Source of the DNA: Qipengyuania sp. SS22
GTDB lineage: Bacteria; Pseudomonadota; Alphaproteobacteria; Sphingomonadales; Sphingomonadaceae
Assembly: GCF_025736935.1 (NCBI RefSeq)
Contig: NZ_CP107048.1
Coordinates: 1,997,501-2,061,500 of the forward strand
DNA length: 64,000 bases
Direction of reading: 5' to 3'
The position numbers and the translations under genes are program-made. The notes below the pieces were generated by a model. The model had not been told where the DNA came from. It worked only from the letters and a program-made list of their open reading frames with translations, and did no database searches. Numbering within the stretch: position 1 is the stretch's first letter; each line of letters starts with the position of its first letter. Shown here piece by piece: positions 58,309 through 64,000 of the stretch.

Positions 58309-59180
58309 TACAGAAAGTCCCTCAGCGTAGCCATAAAGCGGTCGAACTGGTCGTGATGAAGCCAGTGGCCCGCATTCTCGAACTCGATCACTTCCGCATT
58401 GGCAAAATGGTCGAGCCGTCCGTCGCCTTCGGGATTGGAAGCCCAGCTGTCTGCGCCATACAGCAGCAGCGTCGGCGCGCTGATGGCCGCCCAGGTCTGG
58501 AAAAGGAATTCATCGGCCACATCCTCGACCGCCCAGACATTGAGATGCGGGTCGAACTTCCAGCTATAGGTGCCGTCTTCGTTGCGGTTGACCCCGTGGA
58601 CCGTCAGGTGACGCGCCTGTTCCTCGGTCAGATAGCTGTTCTCTTCGATCATCCGCGCGAAGGCGGCTTCGATGCTGTCGTATTTGCGCGGGCTGCGGCC
58701 CGAGGCGGCACGTTTCTTGCCGATCCATTCGTTGAGGCGCTGCGGATAGGGATCGGTGCGCATTTCCGCCTGCCGCTTAGGGCTTGGTCCCAGCCCTTCG
58801 ATGGCGACGATCTTGGTGACCATTTCGGGGAAGGTCCCGGCATAGCGCAGCGAGACATTGCCGCCCATCGAATGGCTGACAATCGTCACCGGGCCGACAC
58901 CCAATTGATGGATCAGCTGGGCAAGGTCGTAAACCATGTCGTTCGACGAGTAATTGCCATCGCTGACCCAGTCGGAATCGCCATGGCCGCGGTGATCGAG
59001 CGCGACCACATGCCAGTCGTCGCGCAATTGCTCGGCCACCCAGTCCCAGCTGCGCGCATGGTCACGTCCGCCATGCACCAGCACCAGCGGCGGTTTCCCG
59101 CGATTGCCCCAGTCGAGATAATGGAGGCGCAAGCGCTGCGAGATGAAGGTCTGCGAAGTGGGTCCGGCGTGAAGCGTCAT
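58308..59180 (-). CDS. Alpha/beta-fold hydrolase
   Basis: The 290-residue protein has the alpha/beta-hydrolase layout with the oxyanion-hole start LVHGGRDHARSW, the nucleophile elbow in VSHSMGGN (Ser), the acid in DHRGHGDSDW area and the catalytic His near the C-terminus (NAGHWLHHDQ). The typical substrates are esters, epoxides or haloalkanes; the specific one is not visible. It is followed with a one-base overlap by the PNPOx-fold gene and then by the EEP gene, so the three are translated in sequence. Confidence 0.85.
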   Translation of the reverse strand: MTLHAGPTSQTFISQRLRLHYLDWGNRGKPPLVLVHGGRDHARSWDWVAEQLRDDWHVVALDHRGHGDSDWVSDGNYSSNDMVYDLAQLIHQLGVGPVTIVSHSMGGNVSLRYAGTFPEMVTKIVAIEGLGPSPKRQAEMRTDPYPQRLNEWIGKKRAASGRSPRKYDSIEAAFARMIEENSYLTEEQARHLTVHGVNRNEDGTYSWKFDPHLNVWAVEDVADEFLFQTWAAISAPTLLLYGADSWASNPEGDGRLDHFANAEVIEFENAGHWLHHDQFDRFMATLRDFL

Positions 59181-59217
59181 GCGATTTCCATGCCGCGTCC
59201 CCGCCGTGCTCGCAAGC

Positions 59218-60738
59218 CTACCGCTCCTTCGTGGCCGAGAAGATGAGATCGGGGTTCTTTTCCTGCTGGTAGTTCACGTCCCAGGGGCTCTTCGCCATGA
59301 ACACCAGATCGCCGTCGCGATCCTTGGCCAGTGTCGACAGGTTGAATTTCTCAAACTCTGCCAGCGCCTTCGCATCCCCTTGGATCCAGCGTGCAGTGGC
59401 GAAGGGCGAGGCTTCGAGTTTGGCCTCGACCTTGTACTCGGCCGACAGGCGACTGATCAGCACTTCGAGCTGGAGCTGGCCGACCACGCCGATGATCCAC
59501 TGGCCGCCAAGCTCGGGATAGAACACCTGGATGACGCCCTCTTCGGAGAGGTCATCGAGCGCCTTGCGCAATTGCTTGGTCTTGGTCGGATCGACCAGCG
59601 CCACGCGGCGCAGGATTTCGGGCGCGAAGTTGGGCAGGCCGGTGAAGCGGATCACATTCTTTTCGGACAGCGTATCGCCTACCCGCAGTGTACCGTGGTT
59701 GGGAATGCCAATGATGTCGCCCGGTTCGGCAGTGTCGGCCACCTCGCGGTCCTGCGCAAAGAACAGGATCGGCGAATGGATCGCGACCGGTTTGCCCAGC
59801 CCGCTCGGCGTCAGCTTCATCCCGCGTTTGAAGGTCCCCGACACCTGCCGCATGAAGGCGATCCGGTCACGGTGGTTGGGGTCCATGTTCGCCTGGACCT
59901 TGAAGATGAAGCCGGTCACCTCGTCGCGGGTGGGCGGAATCTGCTCCTCGCCCGCGGGCTGCGGGCGCGGCGGCGGGGCGTATTGCGCAATTGCCTCGAT
60001 CAGTTCGGTGACGCCGAAATTTTTCAAGGCCGAGCCGAAATAGACCGGGGTCAGATCGCCATTGCGATAGGCCTCGAGGTCGAATTCGGGATAGCCGATC
60101 TGCGCCAGCTCGATATTCTCGGCGAAGCGTTCGGGGATTTCCGCATCGCAATCACGCGTGCCCTTGAATTCCTTGCTCGGCCCCTCGGGCCGCGCGACGC
60201 AGCCGCTGGCGAAATCGAGCACGCCTTCGAACTCGCCGCCCATGCCGACGGGATAGGCCTGCGGGCTGACATCGAGCGCGAGCATGTCCGCGATCTCGTC
60301 AAGCAGCTCGAACACCGGTCGGCCCTCGCGGTCGACCTTGTTGACGAAGGTGATGATCGGCACGCTGCGCAGGCGGCAGACCTCGAACAGTTTGCGCGTC
60401 TGCGGCTCGATCCCCTTGGCCGCATCGATCACCATGATGGCGCTGTCGACCGCGGTCAGCGTGCGATAGGTGTCTTCGGAGAAGTCTTCGTGGCCCGGCG
60501 TGTCGAGCAGGTTGAAGGTAATGCCCTCGCGCTCGAAGGTCATCACGCTCGAGGTGACCGAGATGCCGCGCTGCTGCTCGATCTTCATCCAGTCAGACCG
60601 CGCGCGCCGCGCCTGTCCGCGCGCCTTGACCTCGCCCGCCAAATGGATCGCCCCGCCGGTCAGCAACAGCTTCTCGGTGAGCGTGGTCTTGCCCGCATCA
60701 GGGTGCGAAATGATCGCGAAGGTACGGCGGTTCGACAT
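59218..60738 (-). CDS. prfC: Peptide chain release factor 3
   Basis: RF3 is a GTPase that recycles RF1 and RF2 from the ribosome. The 506-residue protein has the GTPase motifs G1 SHPDAGKTT, G3 DTPGHEDF and G4 NKVD, and the translation-factor domains II and III behind. ATG 60738 is favoured, with GAGGAAAG before it; six codons upstream are not conserved. RF1 is at the start of the window. It is followed on the same strand by the alpha/beta-hydrolase gene after 37 bases. Confidence 0.95.
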   Translation of the reverse strand: MSNRRTFAIISHPDAGKTTLTEKLLLTGGAIHLAGEVKARGQARRARSDWMKIEQQRGISVTSSVMTFEREGITFNLLDTPGHEDFSEDTYRTLTAVDSAIMVIDAAKGIEPQTRKLFEVCRLRSVPIITFVNKVDREGRPVFELLDEIADMLALDVSPQAYPVGMGGEFEGVLDFASGCVARPEGPSKEFKGTRDCDAEIPERFAENIELAQIGYPEFDLEAYRNGDLTPVYFGSALKNFGVTELIEAIAQYAPPPRPQPAGEEQIPPTRDEVTGFIFKVQANMDPNHRDRIAFMRQVSGTFKRGMKLTPSGLGKPVAIHSPILFFAQDREVADTAEPGDIIGIPNHGTLRVGDTLSEKNVIRFTGLPNFAPEILRRVALVDPTKTKQLRKALDDLSEEGVIQVFYPELGGQWIIGVVGQLQLEVLISRLSAEYKVEAKLEASPFATARWIQGDAKALAEFEKFNLSTLAKDRDGDLVFMAKSPWDVNYQQEKNPDLIFSATKER

Positions 60739-60750
60739 TTCAACTTTCCT

Positions 60751-60836
60751 CGTCATTCCCGCGCGGGCGGGAATCCAGATAACATATTAACGGGCGGAAA
60801 GGTCGGCTGGACCCCCGCCTTCGCGGGGATGTCGGT
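60751..60836. repeat. REP-like composite palindrome between prfC and an SDR gene
   Basis: The stretch starts CGTCATTCCCGC and contains a stem with arms ATTCCCGC and GCGGGAAT (60755-60774 with a short loop), then a second GC-rich stem (CCCCGC/GCGGGG, near 60812-60828), and ends GGATGTCGG. The architecture, two hairpins bounded by CGTCAT and ATGTCGG/GTGACGG, matches the element at 2195-2284. These are probably two members of a dispersed repeat family. Confidence 0.65.
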
Positions 60837-61588
60837 CAGTGGTGCTCTCTGGCCACCCGAAAACCAGCAAAGTCCTGGTTCACCGGCATCGGTTCGAGCC
60901 GGTTGATGTTGAGATGCGGCGGCAGTTCGGCGACCCATTTGATCATGTCGGCGATATCCTGCCCGGTCATCGGGTTCGCGCCGCGGTAGAGATCGTCGCT
61001 GGCATCCTGGCTGCCGGTGCGCACCAGCGTGAACTCGGTTTCGACCATGCCCGGTTCGATGCTCGTCACGCGCACCCCGGTGCCGTGCAGGTCGGCCCGC
61101 AGCGCGAGCGTGAAGTGGTTCGCGAAGGCCTTGGAGCCAGCATAGACGTTGCCGCCCGGATAGACATAATTGCCCGCCACCGAGCCGATCGCGATGATCG
61201 CGCCCTTGCGCTCAATCAGCGTCGGCAGGAGCTGGCGGGTGAGCACCACCATCGCCGTGACATTGGTGTCGATCATCGCCTGCCAGTCATCGAGACTGGC
61301 TTCCTGTGCGGGCGAAAGACCCCGCGCCAGACCGGCATTGTTGACCAGCAGGTCGATACCCGCAAAACCATCCGGCAGCGCGGCAATAGCAGCGTCCATC
61401 GCCTCGGCATCGCGCACATCGAAAACCGCGGCATGGACCTTGTCCGCGCCCAGCTCGTCCACCAGCGCGTCGAGCCGTTCCTTGCGGCGTCCGGTCGCAA
61501 TGCAGCGCCAGCCGCTTGCGACCAGTGTGCGGACGGTGGCCTCGCCAATGCCAGCAGTGGCTCCGGTAACGAAAGCAGTCTTGGTCAT
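60836..61588 (-). CDS. Short-chain dehydrogenase/reductase (YdfG-like)
   Basis: The 250-residue protein is a classical SDR with the cofactor motif TGATAGIGEAT, NNAGLARG, the catalytic Ser in AIGSVAGNY and Tyr-x3-Lys in YAGSKAFAN. The Asp/Arg pattern after the first fold (ATGRRKERLD) suggests NADP(H). Relatives such as YdfG oxidise L-allo-threonine or 3-hydroxy acids; here the substrate is open. Its ATG overlaps the pheT stop by four bases, so it is coupled to pheT translation. Confidence 0.88.
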   Translation of the reverse strand: MTKTAFVTGATAGIGEATVRTLVASGWRCIATGRRKERLDALVDELGADKVHAAVFDVRDAEAMDAAIAALPDGFAGIDLLVNNAGLARGLSPAQEASLDDWQAMIDTNVTAMVVLTRQLLPTLIERKGAIIAIGSVAGNYVYPGGNVYAGSKAFANHFTLALRADLHGTGVRVTSIEPGMVETEFTLVRTGSQDASDDLYRGANPMTGQDIADMIKWVAELPPHLNINRLEPMPVNQDFAGFRVAREHH

Positions 61589-63975
61589 CCGCGTAGCTCC
61601 GCACCCTGTTTGCCAGCCGCGGCGACGACCTTGTCGGCGATCGCCTTGATCTCGGCATCGGTGAAGCTCTTCTCACCCGGCTGGAGCACCACTTCCACCG
61701 CGACCGACTTGCGGCCCTCGGGCACGCCCTGGCCTGCGAACACGTCGAACACCCGCGCCCCGACGATGGCCTGCTTGTCCGCACCCCTGACCGCGCGGAC
61801 GAGATCGTTTGCGGCAAGGTCTGCTGGGACGAGGAAGGCGAAATCGCGCGTGACCGCCTGCAGCGCCGGCGGCGCATAAGGGGTACGGGCAAAGCTGCCG
61901 CCGCCCTTCTTCGCGGGGATGGCGTGGAGGAAAATCTCGACCGCCATCACCGGGCCGTCGATATCGAAAGTCCTGAGCGTCTTGGGATGCAGCGCGCCAA
62001 AGCGGGCGAGCACGTTCTTGGGGCCGAGCCGCAAGGTGCCCGACTGGCCGGGGTGGAACTGGTCGCCCGCTTCACCCATCACCATGAGGTTGTCGACCGG
62101 CGCGCCGGCGGCGGCGAGCAATGCTTCGGCCTCGGCCTTGGCGTCATACGCGTCGAACTGCGTCGCCTTGCCTTGTGCCCAGCCGCGCGGCGTCTTGTCG
62201 CCCGCGAGCACCACGCCCAGCGTCGGCTTTTCGTCGCTCGCGCCATCCTTGCCGCGGAAGTACCGCCGCCCGAGTTCGAACAGGCGCGAACCATCCGCGC
62301 CGCGATCGGCATTGCGCTTGGCAGCAGTGAGCAGACCAGGGATCAACGAGGGGCGCATCGCCTTCATGTCTTCGCTGATCGGATTGTCGAGCACCCATAG
62401 CGCGGCGCCATCGGCGAAATGCTCGGCTTCGGCGGTGGGAAGGAAGGACCAGGTCACCGCTTCATTGAGCCCGCGCCCGGCAGCCGCCCGGCGCAGTTTG
62501 CGCTCAAGCTGCTGCTGCGGGGACGCGGTCGCCTTCGCCACGCCTTCGGCCCGCGGAAGCGCGACGCTGGCGACATGATCGAGCCCGTGGATGCGAACCA
62601 CTTCCTCGACCAGATCCGCCGCCCCTTCGATATCGTGGCGGCGCGGCGGGCAGGTGACCTGCCAGTCGGCACCAACCGTGAAATCGAGCGCTTCGAGAAT
62701 GCGGCGCTGTTCGTCCTGCGCCACATCGACGCCGCCCAGACGCGCAGTCAGCGCGGGCTCGAAGGCGACGATTTTCGCTTCGGCGGGCGGCTCGCCCACG
62801 CGCAGCACTTCGCTCGGCTGGCCGCCGCAGGTCTGCACGATCAGATCGGTCAGCAGGGCCAGGCCATCGTCGAGAAAAGCCGGGTCGACGCCGCGTTCGA
62901 AGCGCGTGCGCGCATCGGAGGCAAGGCCGAGCTTACGCCCGGTCACGCCGATACGCTCGGGATCGAAATAGGCGATCTCGAGCAGGACATCCACGGTGTC
63001 ATCGGCTGCGCCCGAATGCGCGCCGCCCATGATGCCGCCGATATCGTGCACGCCGGTATCGTCCGCGATCACGGTCATCGTGTCGTCGAGCGTGTAGGTC
63101 TTCTCGTTCAGCGCCTCGACGCTCTCGCCATCGGCAGCGCGCCGCGCAACCATTGCGCCGGTCAGCTTGGCAAGGTCATAGACATGCGCCGGGCGGCCGG
63201 TCGCAAACATCAGATAATTGGTGCAATCGACCAGCGCGCTGATCGGGCGCTGGCCCGCAGCCTTGAGACGGCGCTGCATCCATTCGGGCGACGGGCGATT
63301 GGCCACGCCCTTGATCACGCGCGCGTAATACGCCGGACACGCATCGCTATCCTCGATACGGATCTCGATCGGGCATGAACCCGTGCCAGCGATGTCGGGG
63401 ACCACGGCCGGCTGGAACGTGCCGAGGCCAGTGGCCGCGAGATCGCGCGCGAGCCCCATCACGCCCATGCAATCGGGGCGGTCGGGCGTAATCGCGACAT
63501 CGAACACGGGCGAGGCATCGCTATAGTCGGCAAAGCTCGTTCCGACCGGCGCATCCTTGGGCAATTCAATGATACCGTCGTGCTCGTCGCCGAGCTCAAG
63601 CTCGCGCACCGAACACATCATGCCATTCGATTCGACCCCGCGGATCGCGCTCTTGCGCAGCTCCATGCCATTGGCCGGCACCACCGCACCGGGCAGACCG
63701 AGCACGCCTTTCATGCCCGCGCGGGCATTGGGCGCGCCGCAGACCACCTGCAGCGGATCGCCTTCGCCGGTATCGACGCTCAGCACCTGCAGCTTATCGG
63801 CATCGGGATGCTTGGCGGCAGTGAGCACCTTGGCAACGCGGAAACCGGCGAGCCGGTCCGCCGGGTCCTCGATCCCTTCGACCTCATGGCCGATCCGGTT
63901 GAGCGCCGCTGCAATCTCCGTCACCGTCGCATCGGTATCGAGGAAATCTCGGAGCCATTCGAGCGAGAACTTCAT
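61585..63975 (-). CDS. pheT: Phenylalanine--tRNA ligase beta subunit
   Basis: PheT forms the alpha2-beta2 phenylalanyl-tRNA synthetase with PheS. The 796-residue protein has the N-terminal tRNA-binding OB domain (about 40-150, VLTAAKHPDADKLQVLSVDTG), the B3/B4 editing domain, B5, the catalytic-like fold and the C-terminal FDX-ACB anticodon domain (PALQAVTRDFAFLVPADLAAND ... VEVVLQPGEKSFTDAEI). ATG 63975 is preceded by GGGAGCGAAGGC. A TGA stop overlapping this ATG in another frame may be the end of pheS. An SDR gene overlaps the stop. Confidence 0.96.
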   Translation of the reverse strand: MKFSLEWLRDFLDTDATVTEIAAALNRIGHEVEGIEDPADRLAGFRVAKVLTAAKHPDADKLQVLSVDTGEGDPLQVVCGAPNARAGMKGVLGLPGAVVPANGMELRKSAIRGVESNGMMCSVRELELGDEHDGIIELPKDAPVGTSFADYSDASPVFDVAITPDRPDCMGVMGLARDLAATGLGTFQPAVVPDIAGTGSCPIEIRIEDSDACPAYYARVIKGVANRPSPEWMQRRLKAAGQRPISALVDCTNYLMFATGRPAHVYDLAKLTGAMVARRAADGESVEALNEKTYTLDDTMTVIADDTGVHDIGGIMGGAHSGAADDTVDVLLEIAYFDPERIGVTGRKLGLASDARTRFERGVDPAFLDDGLALLTDLIVQTCGGQPSEVLRVGEPPAEAKIVAFEPALTARLGGVDVAQDEQRRILEALDFTVGADWQVTCPPRRHDIEGAADLVEEVVRIHGLDHVASVALPRAEGVAKATASPQQQLERKLRRAAAGRGLNEAVTWSFLPTAEAEHFADGAALWVLDNPISEDMKAMRPSLIPGLLTAAKRNADRGADGSRLFELGRRYFRGKDGASDEKPTLGVVLAGDKTPRGWAQGKATQFDAYDAKAEAEALLAAAGAPVDNLMVMGEAGDQFHPGQSGTLRLGPKNVLARFGALHPKTLRTFDIDGPVMAVEIFLHAIPAKKGGGSFARTPYAPPALQAVTRDFAFLVPADLAANDLVRAVRGADKQAIVGARVFDVFAGQGVPEGRKSVAVEVVLQPGEKSFTDAEIKAIADKVVAAAGKQGAELRG

Positions 63976-64000
63976 GCCTTCGCTCCCACGCCTGCGGAAA
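63972..64000 (-). CDS. Possible 3' end of pheS (phenylalanyl-tRNA synthetase alpha), partial
   Basis: Upstream of pheT the minus strand contains a frame that ends in TGA at 63972-63974, overlapping the pheT ATG (ATGA), with eight codons before it ending in S-A-G-V-G-A-K-A. pheS normally lies directly upstream of pheT, and overlap of this kind is usual, but so little sequence is visible that the call rests on context. Confidence 0.3.

Noticed and set aside
1..64000. tRNA or rRNA genes, CRISPR arrays, insertion sequences, integrase genes
   Set aside because: No cloverleaf-like or TψC-type pattern, no repeated spacer array, no transposase or integrase coding sequence was recognised by eye; a tRNAscan or HMM search would be needed to exclude them fully.

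Overview
The window reads as a piece of chromosome from an alphaproteobacterium of the order Sphingomonadales, most likely the Erythrobacteraceae (Erythrobacter, Qipengyuania, Altererythrobacter group). This is inferred from the high GC content, an acyl carrier protein directly overlapping a bacterial serine palmitoyltransferase (sphingolipid synthesis), the cell-cycle regulators CtrA and DivK, a one-cysteine alphaproteobacterial-type DksA, and a relic of a Rhodobacter-type gene transfer agent (GTA). No rRNA, tRNA, insertion sequence or CRISPR array was seen. Genes are densely packed, many pairs overlap by 1 to 4 bases, and no gene-free gap exceeds about 300 bases.

Layout. 1-7.3 kb: a DUF4167 gene start, the translation-termination pair prfA-prmC, hisS, ppa, a BON-MscS channel, pmbA/tldE and a small membrane protein. 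7.5-10.7 kb: lptB, rpoN (sigma-54) and ctrA. 10.7-17.5 kb: a second MscS channel, a TauE-type permease, trmB, an outer-membrane barrel protein, an SDR enzyme and a two-domain malic enzyme. 17.6-25 kb: mutS, small envelope proteins, a 3-hydroxybutyryl-CoA dehydrogenase, cobalamin adenosyltransferase, a HIG1-domain protein, gluQ and an HNH protein. 25-28.1 kb: a low-GC orphan gene beside a compact kynA-kynB-kynU operon (tryptophan to anthranilate). 28.1-35 kb: DUF4112, an orphan lipoprotein solute-binding protein, PilZ, DksA, Sel1, a five-gene minus-strand overlapping run (DUF3572, HAD, RidA, GDPD, GNAT-like) and divK. 35.3-38.7 kb: an orphan DUF5706 (Pycsar-effector-like) gene, acp-spt, an OsmC gene with a striking start-codon hairpin, and YqaA. 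38.8-40.3 kb: the GTA scar. 40.4-64 kb: a polyproline OmpA protein, SodC, an MFS transporter, queC, hslO, argF-argD, a Gly-rich double cold-shock protein, TerC, a sterol-desaturase-like protein, a GMC oxidoreductase, glnK-amtB under an apparent sigma-54 promoter, prfC and pheT.

The most interesting points are (1) a GTA locus collapsed to an intact small terminase gene, the first third of the large terminase and the end of a DUF2793 gene, fused out of frame; (2) a perfect 10-bp hairpin that holds the osmC start codon in its stem and the Shine-Dalgarno sequence in its loop; (3) a DUF5706 gene with no visible cyclase; (4) a low-GC zinc-ribbon/membrane-anchor gene; and (5) a perfect 21-bp inverted repeat near 21.6 kb. 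rpoN and a near-perfect sigma-54 promoter in front of glnK-amtB lie in the same window, giving an internally consistent nitrogen-control circuit.
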